The notes: generated from the sequence alone by a model not told the origin. Positions 55,667 through 64,000 are shown, numbered from the stretch's first letter. The stretch is DNA of 64,000 nucleotides from Desulfobacteraceae bacterium Eth-SRB2 (GCA_004193595.1 RPGQ01000047.1:1-64000), one strand, 5' to 3'. Translations and numbers: made by a program.

Positions 55667-57262
55667 TCAGTTTTTAATCAGAACCCCGCACCGGGGTAAT
55701 TGTTGAAGAATTTTCCCCAGCTTATCGCGCATCGACATTCGAATTTCGTCTATATTCTTCGTATTGAGGCTCGGTATACGAACCTGGCCGGTGCGAACAG
55801 CCTTTGCCATAAGATCACACAGGGTATCCCGGTTCCGGGTGCCGTCGAGATGGGCCAGGACAAAACAGGCCATATCGTCGTCCATCACGATGGTTCGATG
55901 GCATAAATTGGTTACATGACCCAACGGTGCCAAAACACGCGAAACCGGTGATGCCTTTGGAAAGTTCCCGATGTTCAAAACACATTGACGCCTGGTCCCC
56001 ATCAGCTCCAGAACACCGTTATAGAAAAGAGAATAGACAGCATGGCCGATCTTCTCGGCCTGTTTGTGTATACCCGGCTTCGATTCCAATGCGCTCTCCT
56101 TGGCCACCGCTTCGATCAGGGAGCCAACGGGCATGCTGCACGGTCTGATATCGCTTAACCAGCGTAGAATGATTTGTGCAAATTCGTGCTGGGTACTGAA
56201 TTGTCGTCCCGTGGGTGTTTTGAAGGCCGTGGCCTCTTGTAGCGGACTGTCCGGCGAGTCTAAAATCGGCACCGCATTCGTGGCGGCATAGAGACGCTCC
56301 AATCGCTCCAGGCGATAATCCGAGTTCACCGCAAGCCCCGCATGGCAAACAAGGGATCTACGAAAACAGGTGTTTTTCAAAAAATCGATGTATTGCTCCA
56401 CCTCAATGGCATTGTGGGACATTTTTTCAAATTCCGCCGCCGCATCTGGGGGCAGACTGTCCAATTCGAAGTACGCCTGATCCGCATCACAGATATATTG
56501 CAGATCATGGTCTTCCACATCGTTTGCAAAAGCGCTGAAATAGAAGGGCACGTTGTCCGCTTCCATATACTCGTGCAGCAGGTAACTGGTAACATCCGGG
56601 TAGCTTTTGAGGGTTTTGCCGAAGAAGCGCAGCTGAACATCATGGACTGCGGTACTGTCAGTGGTGGCCTTGAGCAGGGTGCTGATAAAAGAGAGGGCCG
56701 TGTCGGCGCGCACTTGGGGGTCCTTGATATGGCGAGTTCGATAGAGCATCATGTCACGCATGGACTTATTAAACTTCCAGCCCGGCAGTACATTGTAGCT
56801 GATATAGGCCATGCCCTGGTCTGCGAGGTTGTTTTTGCAGATGTCCAGGATCTTCTTTCTGACAGCGTCCGGCACCCATGAATAAACACCGTGACAAATG
56901 ATATAGTCAAACTTGCCGTCTGCAGCGTCCATGTCCATAATGCTGCGGGTTTTCAGGTGGATATTTTTCAGGCCCAACGCATCGACGCCCTTTTGGCCGA
57001 TCCCGATTTGAACCGATGACAGGTCGATGCCGACAAACTTGCTTTGGGGAAAATCATGAGCCATGGGAATAATGTTGCTACCGTCTGCGCACCCCAGTTC
57101 AAGTACACGGCAGTTGTCCGGGGTAGAGGGGGAGAGACCATATAGGACGCCATACGCCGCTAAAACGCCGGGGTGGGTGGCATAAAATGGTTTCCCGGTG
57201 TAGGGTGTCATGTCATAGGATTTGGCCAAGTCGCGTTCCGACGAATCGGCTTCAATCTTCAT
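55667..57262 (-). CDS. SAM-dependent methyltransferase with regulatory domain, paralogue 2
   Basis: 531 aa, same architecture as the gene at 51355: motif I VLELGCADGSNIIPMA, SKFVGIDLSSVQIGIG, FDYIICHGVYSWVPDAVRKK, GMAYISYNVLPGWKF, then the regulatory region with FRRSLVCHAGLAVN and AHLDGTRNRDTLCDLM. It lies 148 bp downstream of the DUF4150 PAAR-like gene on the same strand, so it may be the last gene of that delivery module. It converges with the TagF pseudogene. The two paralogues are well diverged. Substrate unknown. Confidence 0.88.
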   Translation of the reverse strand: MKIEADSSERDLAKSYDMTPYTGKPFYATHPGVLAAYGVLYGLSPSTPDNCRVLELGCADGSNIIPMAHDFPQSKFVGIDLSSVQIGIGQKGVDALGLKNIHLKTRSIMDMDAADGKFDYIICHGVYSWVPDAVRKKILDICKNNLADQGMAYISYNVLPGWKFNKSMRDMMLYRTRHIKDPQVRADTALSFISTLLKATTDSTAVHDVQLRFFGKTLKSYPDVTSYLLHEYMEADNVPFYFSAFANDVEDHDLQYICDADQAYFELDSLPPDAAAEFEKMSHNAIEVEQYIDFLKNTCFRRSLVCHAGLAVNSDYRLERLERLYAATNAVPILDSPDSPLQEATAFKTPTGRQFSTQHEFAQIILRWLSDIRPCSMPVGSLIEAVAKESALESKPGIHKQAEKIGHAVYSLFYNGVLELMGTRRQCVLNIGNFPKASPVSRVLAPLGHVTNLCHRTIVMDDDMACFVLAHLDGTRNRDTLCDLMAKAVRTGQVRIPSLNTKNIDEIRMSMRDKLGKILQQLPRCGVLIKN

Positions 57263-57410
57263 GGCGGTGTCTCCTCATTGAAAAATGGGCATGATCATTA
57301 TGGCTTCTCCGTATGAACGATCGCATACGCTAGCGGAAGCCGTTTCCGGTGATTGCATCCCGGTTCGGGGGGCGGCAATCGGCTGGGCCGGAAGGGTATG
57401 TTCCATGACC

Positions 57411-57812
57411 TTAGGGGGCCAGTAAAATAACCTTCACCTGACTTGGCACCGCACGCATTCCCGGACAATTGGTATTGTTCTGCAGGGAAACGATGGTGTG
57501 TTTGGTGGCCGGCTTGCCTTTGATGAGTACATTAAACGAAGCGGTCATATGACGAGCCAGCCCCATGACCGAGCCGGAAGCGACCCCGGTGGCTACGCCG
57601 GCATTGTCACCATTGGTCAGGGGAACCTTGGTGCCCATGTTGTGGGCCGGTGCGCAGGATATCAAGACCCAATAAGCAGCGGGCACCCCCATATTCCCGT
57701 TGGCCATATTTGGATAGGGAACCGGAACCGGGGAAGGCGATGGGGGTGCAGGGGTCAGGCAAACATCGGGAAAACCGGTGTCCATACCGCCCATTTGGGT
57801 GTTTGCAAACAT
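57411..57812 (-). CDS. PAAR-like spike-tip protein (DUF4150 type)
   Basis: 133 aa. Seen: N-terminal MFANTQMGGMDTGFPDVCLT, PVPYPNMANG, the GDNAGVATGVASGSVMG block, and KGKPATKHTIVSLQNNTNCP; these mark DUF4150 proteins, which sharpen VgrG spikes and recruit effectors. No toxin domain is attached, so the cargo would be a separate polypeptide. A strong AGGAGG-type site precedes ATG 57812. It follows the DUF3540 gene by 12 bp. Confidence 0.9.
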   Translation of the reverse strand: MFANTQMGGMDTGFPDVCLTPAPPSPSPVPVPYPNMANGNMGVPAAYWVLISCAPAHNMGTKVPLTNGDNAGVATGVASGSVMGLARHMTASFNVLIKGKPATKHTIVSLQNNTNCPGMRAVPSQVKVILLAP

Positions 57813-57824
57813 CTATTCCTCCTT

Positions 57825-58478
57825 TTAGCCAAGATGGATTTGATCGCCGTCCAACCTGACTAGATCGTTGGCCTCAATTAAGGTGTTTTTTCCTCGCAGA
57901 CTCAAATTGTTTTCCGCCCGGTAGTCCATCTCGTCGCTTCTGACATGGTCAATTTCCTCCACCACCCGGTAACTGCGTTTAAAGCGCTGGGCGAAACGCT
58001 CCATAACCGAATCGAAAAACACCCCGATCAGTCGTATCTTTTGTGACTGGGCGAAAATCTGGCTGCCGACGAAGGAAAGCGTATCAATGATCACATTGCT
58101 CCGCGAGGCCCGTATGGAAATATTGGCGGCATCCAATCCCAATTCTTTGGACGAGAGCAAATGCAACTCCTCTTCAGCCGCCAGATTCAACCTTCCACGT
58201 AAAACCTTGACCGAACAATCCCCCTGCAAAGAGATCTGCAAAGGTTGTTTACCCGGCCGATCAAGTACAGCAACAATAAAAACCGCCTCCCTGGGCATCC
58301 CGACCACGAGAACCCGATCGCCCTCCTCAGGCACAACAAGACAACTCAATGCCTGACGGGCGGTGAACACGCCTTGGTCTGTGTTAACGAGTACGGCGTC
58401 GGCCTCGCAGCTTATGACGGTACCAACGCCCTGTAAGTATCCCTGTTCTTCTTTTAATTGGGTCACGACGGAAGGCAT
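57825..58478 (-). CDS. DUF3540 protein (T6SS delivery module)
   Basis: 217 aa. Seen: GTVISCEADAVLVNTDQGVF, SCLVVPEEGDRVLVVGMPRE, and a C-terminal beta-rich half (LLSSKELGLDAANISI, RSDEMDYRAENNLSLRG, LVRLDGDQIHLG). DUF3540 genes are commonly found with DUF4150, DUF2169 and pentapeptide-repeat genes near VgrG, as here. GGAGGAAATG sets ATG 58478 rather than the longer frame to 58523. Its mechanism is not established. Confidence 0.88.
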   Translation of the reverse strand: MPSVVTQLKEEQGYLQGVGTVISCEADAVLVNTDQGVFTARQALSCLVVPEEGDRVLVVGMPREAVFIVAVLDRPGKQPLQISLQGDCSVKVLRGRLNLAAEEELHLLSSKELGLDAANISIRASRSNVIIDTLSFVGSQIFAQSQKIRLIGVFFDSVMERFAQRFKRSYRVVEEIDHVRSDEMDYRAENNLSLRGKNTLIEANDLVRLDGDQIHLG

Positions 58479-58504
58479 AGCATTTCCTCCGGTTAAAGTT
58501 CTAA

Positions 58505-58806
58505 TTAATAGGAAGGCTGCCAATTTTCGGATGCCAATAGGTCTTGGTCGATGCCGAGAACCGATCGACGGTCATCGATCACCGTTCCCTGGTCTTTGAT
58601 TCCGTGGAGGTTGGCCCGAAACAATACCGCCCCGGAAAGGTTGGCCGATGTCAGGTCCGCATGGGAGAAATCGGCATAGTTGAGATCGCTGCGGCTGAAA
58701 CAGGCCGTAACACAGACTGCATTCGTCAGAGTGCACTGCTTCATATTGGCTCCTGAAAAATCCGCTCCGGTCAGATCGGCCCCGATAAAAATGGACTGGG
58801 AAAAGT
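58505..58806 (-). pseudogene. Pentapeptide-repeat protein, N-terminus replaced by dispersed element
   Basis: Retains A(D/N)LxG-type repeats (FIGADLTGADFSGANM, LNYADFSHADLTSANLSGAV, FRANLHG), which form a right-handed beta-helix. The frame continues into the dispersed element at 58807 and picks up an unrelated start at 58960. The original 5' part is gone. Its place upstream of DUF3540 and DUF4150 fits the standard module, so truncation may have disabled or altered it. Confidence 0.8.
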
Positions 58807-59040
58807 TAATGATAAGAACTCGCTTTTTGAGAGCGGGTAAAGTGAAGTAGACTGAAAAATTATGATTGTGTATGTAACTCATACAAACCTCAACATATGG
58901 AAGCCCATTGTTTGCGGTGACAATCAAAATTTTTATACCAAAGGTGGGCCCGGTTGTCAAGCGCTATTTTTTACCAATTTTTGCCCAACCTCATAAAATT
59001 ACAGGTATTTTAGGCAAAGCTTTCCCGTTGATCTCTCGAC
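58807..59040 (+). repeat. Dispersed element, copy 2 (230-bp form)
   Basis: Near-identical to 52912-53144 from AATGATAAGAACTCGC to GATCTCTCGA. It cuts the pentapeptide gene on its left and directly abuts an IS91 remnant on its right. Confidence 0.9.
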
Positions 59041-59048
59041 GGGCTGGC

Positions 59049-59462
59049 TGTTAAAAGTAGGCTTCGACCGGGGTGTCGGGCCGGTGGGGCACTGCCTTTA
59101 CTACCTCCTGACACAGCCACTCACCGAATTCTACCACCCGTTTCTGACCTGCCCGAAAATGCCGCCCCAATCTGTTACAAATTTTCTCTCTTTGCTGTTG
59201 CCGAATGATTATATCCATTTCACCTCAAAATCAGGCAAGGCAGGCGGGTGACAGGACGGGCAAAAATGCCGACGCTTGCATGAAAATGCCAAGAGATATT
59301 CGTGGCCGCAATCCTCACATCGTACGCGGGCAAACCCGTTATATAGAATTCCGCAGTCCAGATACCGGTAAATCACCTGCCGGACATAAGGACGATAAAA
59401 GCCATACTGCCGCTCAAACCGGTCTTCGTAAACCTGCTCGAACGTTTCAAAATGGTCCTATT
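59049..59462 (-). pseudogene. IS91-family transposase, N-terminal fragment (frameshifted)
   Basis: The minus strand reads HFETFEQVYEDRFERQYGFY, then ARVRCEDCGHEYLLAFSCKR and RHFCPSCH, which is the zinc-finger N-terminus of IS91 transposases. It then shifts frame and resumes as GQKRVVEFGEWLCQEVVKAV and PHR before losing similarity. A large internal/C-terminal deletion is evident. It directly follows dispersed-element copy 2. Confidence 0.85.
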
Positions 59463-59516
59463 ATTTCTTTTCTTTCGGAATCAACGTTGGCGAACCCCTT
59501 TAGCGGGGTTCCCTTT

Positions 59517-60341
59517 TTATCGATTGTGGTTTAGAGTCTCCATGAGCTGCTTGACTTTTACATCATTTACATGGGATTGCCACCACAACTGAGCCTGACT
59601 TAGCTGCTTGTTGTTGTCGTCCTGATCTTGCACGGAAACATCCTTTTTCACAACGAATGCAAAGGCCGGATAAATTTTTTTGACCCAGGCAACTGCAAAC
59701 TCCCGGGACTCAATGGGCGCTTCTTTGTCGCTGACAGTGGCTAAAAGCATGGGGAAGGTGCTTTCATCATAGACCACCTGGATCGGGATCTGGTTGGAAA
59801 CCAGAGTCACGTCGTCATCGCTGAGGTCTATAATGTTGACAAGGTTGGTTCCCGGAAGGAAGAGATCAGGCCATCTGGCAGCCACGTCGTAATTAAACTG
59901 ATATTGCTCGTCTGGGGCAAGACTAATGGTTTCGGCCTCTTCTATGGTACGGCGTTCGAGACCGTCATCTCTTTTATAATAAAAGATCCGGCCAAAGGGC
60001 ACTTCCTCCATAGTTTCTTCCTGTTTCTTATCAGGATTGTGGATGACCTGCAATTTGACTTCCCACGTTTTGACCGGCTCTCGAAAAGAGACAGGACCGT
60101 CGCTAGTATTAAGATAGTTGGCGGTGAGTACAATCGAACCACCAAGAGAATATTTTCCATCCTCCACGGAAATCCTGATCTGCATTTTCGAGGGGTTCGT
60201 TCCTTTCCCAACGTTCATATGGGCGTCACTGCCGTCCCCGGGTTTATTTGACATGGTATAACCTCCTGTTTGTATAAAGAGCAGCAATGGGAGTATTCCG
60301 ACTACAAGAAGTCCCGCCATTTTAAATGTCTTTGTTTTCAT
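59517..60341 (-). CDS. Secreted/periplasmic protein, candidate immunity protein
   Basis: 274 aa. N-terminal signal sequence (MAGLLVVGILPLLLFIQTGG), then a beta-rich domain (MQIRISVEDGKYSLGGSIVL, FREPVKTWEVKLQVIHN, SLAPDEQYQFNYDVAARW) resembling an immunoglobulin-like fold, and a helical C-terminus. Its start overlaps the metallopeptidase stop by four bases (ATGA), so the two are translationally coupled. A periplasmic partner for a T6SS-delivered peptidase would be a natural immunity protein. Family not recognised; role inferred from position. Confidence 0.75.
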   Translation of the reverse strand: MKTKTFKMAGLLVVGILPLLLFIQTGGYTMSNKPGDGSDAHMNVGKGTNPSKMQIRISVEDGKYSLGGSIVLTANYLNTSDGPVSFREPVKTWEVKLQVIHNPDKKQEETMEEVPFGRIFYYKRDDGLERRTIEEAETISLAPDEQYQFNYDVAARWPDLFLPGTNLVNIIDLSDDDVTLVSNQIPIQVVYDESTFPMLLATVSDKEAPIESREFAVAWVKKIYPAFAFVVKKDVSVQDQDDNNKQLSQAQLWWQSHVNDVKVKQLMETLNHNR

Positions 60342-61684
60342 CCTTTTCCCTTCAAGATCTCAATTTCGCCCGCAGCAAAGGAGCTTCGACTCCCGGTGGG
60401 ATCCATAAGCCCGGCACCAGCAGTGTGGTCTCCGGCACCAAAGGTCTTTCGTTTGAATTGGTTTTTAGTCTCATGGCCCGCCTCATGGGCAATGGCTACC
60501 TTTGTGCGAGCTGCGGACATACCTGCTGTTATATAGGCCCTTTGGCCATAGGACAACCCCTGCCCGCTGATCCATCGGGTGTCTGGATGGATGTTGCTGC
60601 CTTCCACGTTGATAATTAACCAGGGATATGTGCTCCATTCACTGGTAACTGAGTCAGCATTGGGGGCACTGGCCGAGTATTTGGGATGCTCGTATTCAAT
60701 GGAGACAATAGAGTTGACAGGTACTGCGGCATCTGTCGCCCAATTATTCAACCCAGAGGTATAAGCTGTGTTGATTCGATCTCTCCAGGCATTGGCCTTG
60801 GTCTGGATGGCAGCTCGCGCAGTAATTTGAGCGGGTCCGGCTGCCCCGTTTGCTGCAGTGGTTTCTGCTACGGTCGGGGTTTCCGCTGGGATTTTTGCCT
60901 TATGGGTCGTCCAGTTGAGCTGACTGGTAGTGGCGTGATCCCATAGTCCGATGTACTTGACCGATTTGGCCGCCGCAATGTTCGTTACAGCTCCCAGGGT
61001 ATAGGTGACAAAAGTGGCATTGGTGTAATAGCCGGCCATGATGGCAGTGGTTCCATGGGTGGAAACATGGGTCTGACCATGCATCTCATAGGGCCGAAAT
61101 GTGACCTCTCGCCAGACAACGATGGTGCTTGACTCCTGAGTGAGCAACTCAGTCGTCCCATTAGCAGCAAGGACAGCTGCCCTGAGTTTGTAGTCGTCTC
61201 CACCTGCACCAGCCGGTTTAAAGTAGACCTTGGCTGTCATTTTATGCTGCAACGGGATATCAGTGGCTGTCACCTTAACCGTCTGTTTAAAGGCGTCGTC
61301 ACTTGTTGCACTGTTGGCCGCATGTGCCTCCCAGAGGATCGCCGAAGGATCGCTTCTCTTACCGAGATATTTACCAGCAGTATATTGGTGGGAGGCGACT
61401 TTAGTCATGTTGTTTGTGGAAGGATCGGTAAAGGAGAATTTTACCATTGTCGGCAAGGCGGCCAGATCATTGGCGTCGGCGGTCTTGATATAGGTAACCG
61501 ATGCCAGGGCTTCAAACTTCTGCTCCGGATTGTTCATTAAGAACTTGTTGTTTGGGGCAGCCACAGTCAGGGTCAGGGCGATAAGCTTGTACTTATTTCG
61601 TGGACAGGGCTGTACTACCCTGTCGCACGGTGTATTAGCTCCTGTTCCTGCGCTGGGGGAGGTGGGCTCTTTTCCGCCACTCAT
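60338..61684 (-). CDS. Putative zinc metallopeptidase, T6SS effector candidate
   Basis: 448 aa, no signal peptide, with a Cys/Pro-bearing N-terminus (NTPCDRVVQPCP). The C-terminal domain has H400-E401-A-G-H404 in TKVAIAHEAGHETKNQF, a possible third ligand H420 in GAGDHTAGAG, and a Met (M427) in GLMDPTG resembling a Met-turn. The middle is Ala/Thr-rich and of unknown fold. It lies between a conserved adaptor-like gene (4-base overlap) and a secreted candidate immunity gene (4-base overlap). Absence of a signal plus this context suggests T6SS delivery; this is inference. The HEAGH domain could also be a non-secreted protease. Confidence 0.75.
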   Translation of the reverse strand: MSGGKEPTSPSAGTGANTPCDRVVQPCPRNKYKLIALTLTVAAPNNKFLMNNPEQKFEALASVTYIKTADANDLAALPTMVKFSFTDPSTNNMTKVASHQYTAGKYLGKRSDPSAILWEAHAANSATSDDAFKQTVKVTATDIPLQHKMTAKVYFKPAGAGGDDYKLRAAVLAANGTTELLTQESSTIVVWREVTFRPYEMHGQTHVSTHGTTAIMAGYYTNATFVTYTLGAVTNIAAAKSVKYIGLWDHATTSQLNWTTHKAKIPAETPTVAETTAANGAAGPAQITARAAIQTKANAWRDRINTAYTSGLNNWATDAAVPVNSIVSIEYEHPKYSASAPNADSVTSEWSTYPWLIINVEGSNIHPDTRWISGQGLSYGQRAYITAGMSAARTKVAIAHEAGHETKNQFKRKTFGAGDHTAGAGLMDPTGSRSSFAAGEIEILKGKG

Positions 61685-62457
61685 GATTGTATCTCCTTTT
61701 CGAAGTAGGCCAATACATGGTCGAGCCAGGTTAAGGCCTTCTTTTCCAGACGTTTGGCCCTGGCAGCTGGATCAGGAATTTTGTCGTTGTTGAGGGTGTG
61801 GTTGATCCAGGGATAGAGGGGATCATCACTGCAGCCGTGGCCTAGAGAAAACATTAAGAGAACTAAAAAGGCAATCGCGCGATCCGTCGAAAATTGAGAG
61901 CTCTCGGCTTTATCCCTAGCCTCATAGATCAGTGCTTTGAGACCCTCGTCACCAACATAAGCGGCTTTTTGCGGATAGATATGAGTTAACTGCTGTAATA
62001 TGGCAGGAATGGAGTCTATCGCCGGGGGCTGTTGTGACTGACTCGCCAGCAGCGATATTTTTCTGAGCGCTTTGATCGAATAGGCATCCTTGGGGCCGAC
62101 CACGTTTTTGCGATACTCCACCGTTTTCAGGTAAAGCTGATCGGCACGTTGTATCTGGGGAGCTGCGTCTTGATCCGACAGAATTTCTGCTGCCCAGAGA
62201 TATTGCGGGTCGGTGTCAAAATGACCCCCTAATAAAAACATTAACTCCAGATAAAAGCGGACGGGGCCCCGGAAAGTAAAACCATAGCTGTTTGCCTTAT
62301 CAATACCAAAACGGACTGTTTTGCGCAGTTGTTCTTCTCCGATCGCTTTAACAAGGGGGGGGGAAAATTGAGTGAGGTGGATAACCATCTCATTTTCAAA
62401 GCTCCTCTGTGCTGCTTCTTTAAACACTTTCATCTGATCGGAACGTATCTGGAGCAT
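61681..62457 (-). CDS. Conserved T6SS-cargo-associated protein with internal duplication
   Basis: 258 aa, cytosolic. The N-terminal half matches a pattern I associate with small proteins beside T6SS effectors: LQIRSDQMKVFKEAAQRSFE, FGIDKANSYGF, then YLELMFLLGGHFDTDPQYLW. The C-terminal half repeats the plan (LLMFSLGHGCSDDPLYPWIN), so the protein is a divergent tandem duplicate joined by a linker. First gene of the three-gene overlapping unit. It may be an adaptor or chaperone for the metallopeptidase. The family name is not certain. Confidence 0.7.
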   Translation of the reverse strand: MLQIRSDQMKVFKEAAQRSFENEMVIHLTQFSPPLVKAIGEEQLRKTVRFGIDKANSYGFTFRGPVRFYLELMFLLGGHFDTDPQYLWAAEILSDQDAAPQIQRADQLYLKTVEYRKNVVGPKDAYSIKALRKISLLASQSQQPPAIDSIPAILQQLTHIYPQKAAYVGDEGLKALIYEARDKAESSQFSTDRAIAFLVLLMFSLGHGCSDDPLYPWINHTLNNDKIPDPAARAKRLEKKALTWLDHVLAYFEKEIQS

Positions 62458-63223
62458 AATATCATTACCTTTAGTGCCTTACTCCAGAAAACCTGCAACA
62501 AAAAACAAGAAATCTGGGGAGTGTTTTGAAACTGGGAACTTTAAGTGACCACCAAGGCACTTATCCCCCGCAAGGGGGGACTAAACTGAGTACCCCCTTG
62601 TGGGGTGTTAGATGATAAATAAAATGGGCAGGTTCGATCCGAAATAATAAAGAACGCCCCCCAAAATATTCAGTAATACCTCAACAGCCACACGGAGCAT
62701 TAAATTTTACCGGTTGGTCCAGGCAGTCATTGTCCTACTACAGACCTCAGTCAAGATACAGATAAAATAAGATAATCTCATACAAAACAGTTACTTTTTC
62801 CCGATAAATTTGTCAACCGATACCTATGTTGTCCGAGAATGCCCTTTTCCTGCAACTAATTGTTAGACGGAAAAAATTATCCTTGGAGGTAAGCGCAGAC
62901 TCCGATATCAAATATAAGCCTGCAGTAATTTTTCCGAATACCTCAATTTGGAAAAAAACCGCTATTTCCGGATAGGCTCCTAGAAATTTCCACTAAACCG
63001 TTCGATAGAACCAAAAGCATTCGCCCTCCAGCTGCCATCAAATACAGCGATAAAACAGACAGAACGCCGAACCATTAGGAATTATTTTCAAAAAAGTGGT
63101 TTCACTTCCTTCATCTCATCTATATTTTCTGATATGATTAATTTGTAACTATTATAGCAATGAGCGAACCTTTATTATGATCGAATTCCTTGAGGCAACT
63201 CTAACCTATTCTGTTGTACCCAT
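62458..63223. other. Long non-coding stretch with small palindromes
   Basis: Contains C/G-run palindromes around 62573-62585 (CCCCCGCAAGGGGG) and 62592-62607. The remainder is AT-rich. It probably holds the promoter of the minus-strand effector trio near its left end and that of the GAF-like ORF near its right end (AT-rich DNA at 63120-63160). No gene was recognised. Confidence 0.5.
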
Positions 63224-63668
63224 ATGCAAGATTTTACTAAGAGCCTTTACACTGCTCCCCCACTCCCCATTCTTGAGCTTGTCAAAGAACTCACCATAGG
63301 TCAACGGTCAACCGATACGATTGATCAGCTGGCTGTTTTTTTGCACACGAACATTTTCCCAAAGCTTTGGCCTTTTTTCATAGAAATATATTTCCAGGAT
63401 GACTTTTCCGGCAACTTTCTCCCGTCTCAGTCTCAGCTCCAGAACCAAGCCGCAAACAGGCCATCAAATGTCCCTGAAAGCATCCGTGGAAATCACCCAA
63501 TAATCAGCCAGCTGGCAGAAACCCGCTGTCCAGCAGAAATCCTAAGCGAGTCGCAGCCGACGCCCTTTCTCACCTCAACGAACAACAGTATCCATCTGCT
63601 TGTACCGATCCAAGATGGCCCCGAGCTATCCGGTCTGCTCTATCTCGGCAGCCCCAAACCCTGTTCCT
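63224..63668 (+). pseudogene. GAF-like regulator fragment truncated by dispersed element
   Basis: About 148 codons with a GAF-like ending (NNSIHLLVPIQDGPELSGLL, then YLGSPKPCSL). The reading frame runs straight into dispersed-element copy 3 at 63669, where the protein pattern stops. It is probably the N-terminal part of a signalling or sigma-54-type regulator whose remainder has been lost. Assignment is tentative. Confidence 0.5.
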
Positions 63669-63824
63669 TAATGATAAGAACTCGCTTTTTGAGAGCGGGT
63701 AAAGTGAAGTAGATTAAAAAATTATGATTGTGTATGAAACTCATACAAACCTCAACATATGGAAGCCCATTGTTTGCGGTGGCAATTAAAACTTCTATAC
63801 TAAAAGCGAACCCGGTTGTCAATC
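63669..63824 (+). repeat. Dispersed element, copy 3 (short form)
   Basis: Same start (AATGATAAGAACTCGC and hairpin) and the same body through CCCGGTTGTCAA, but it lacks the last 75 bp or so shared by copies 1 and 2. Sequence from 63825 to the window end is unrelated, AT-rich and without a recognised gene. Confidence 0.9.
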
Positions 63825-64000
63825 CAAATCTCGGATTTTACACACCCAGTTTAAAATGTTGAAAATATTTATCTAATAATATCAGCATAATACGAAAAGG
63901 CGGTTCGCGACTTCTAAGCACCGACTAAATTTGACTATGACATTTTAATAACACATAACTATTTGATGTTATTATAAATGAGAAAATAGTGAGTTGGACT

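Noticed and set aside
56342..56881. Plus-strand frame of 179 codons
   Set aside because: Shadow of the methyltransferase on the opposite strand.

Overview
The window looks like a chromosomal segment from a Desulfobacterota (deltaproteobacterial) anaerobe, probably a sulfate reducer or syntroph. The grounds are an ETF / membrane Fe-S oxidoreductase / acyl-CoA ligase block of the kind those bacteria use for fatty-acid oxidation, the style of the type VI secretion (T6SS) proteins, and a heavy load of small palindromic repeats. This placement is inference; no rRNA or tRNA gene was seen.

Layout. (1) 0.1-6.4 kb: acyl-CoA ligase (minus), then a membrane Fe-S oxidoreductase, etfB and etfA (plus). 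Together they would activate fatty acids and pass acyl-CoA dehydrogenase electrons to the quinone pool. (2) 6.4-14.2 kb: M20 peptidase, cold-shock protein, two receiver-domain regulators, alpha/beta hydrolase, RlpA-like lipoprotein and an AsmA-like protein, separated by MITE-like palindromes. (3) 14.2-18.6 kb: a ZIP metal transporter gene split by about 2.2 kb of indel-rich inverted copy of the neighbouring asmA region, then a CDF metal exporter and a small unknown gene. (4) 19.1-46.0 kb: a complete T6SS locus, all plus strand. It runs from an acidic-tailed unknown and a TagH-C-like protein through tssJ, tssK, tssL, tssM, tagF, tssA, tssB, tssC, tagJ, tssE, tssF, tssG, tssH and hcp to vgrG. 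After vgrG come a small unknown gene, a DUF4123 adaptor, a PAAR-like spike and an FHA/lytic-transglycosylase fusion. All 13 core Tss components are present. (5) 46.2-51.0 kb: a frameshifted small gene, a REP-associated tyrosine transposase among its REP palindromes, a TIGR02270-like HEAT-repeat protein and a TssB-TssC fusion. (6) 51.3-63.8 kb: a scrambled accessory region, mostly minus strand. It holds two paralogous methyltransferases with regulatory domains, a pentapeptide/DUF3540/DUF4150 delivery module, a candidate toxin pair, a TagF pseudogene and IS91-family remnants. It also holds a tightly overlapping trio (conserved adaptor-like protein, HEAGH metallopeptidase, secreted protein) that looks like an effector-immunity unit. 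Three direct copies of a 150-230 bp element mark the joints of this region.

How it works together. TssJ-L-M form the membrane complex and TssA-E-F-G-K the baseplate. TssB/C with ClpV make and recycle the sheath around the Hcp tube tipped by VgrG and PAAR-like proteins. The FHA-transglycosylase fusion could open peptidoglycan for assembly and read a phospho-threonine signal. The accessory region looks like an evolving cargo store.

Most unusual points: the metallopeptidase trio, the DUF4150/DUF3540/methyltransferase module, the shortened TssB-TssC fusion, the five Thr-containing motifs in the 767-aa protein, the FHA-transglycosylase fusion, and the inverted duplication at 14.7-16.9 kb, which may be a sequencing or assembly artefact.
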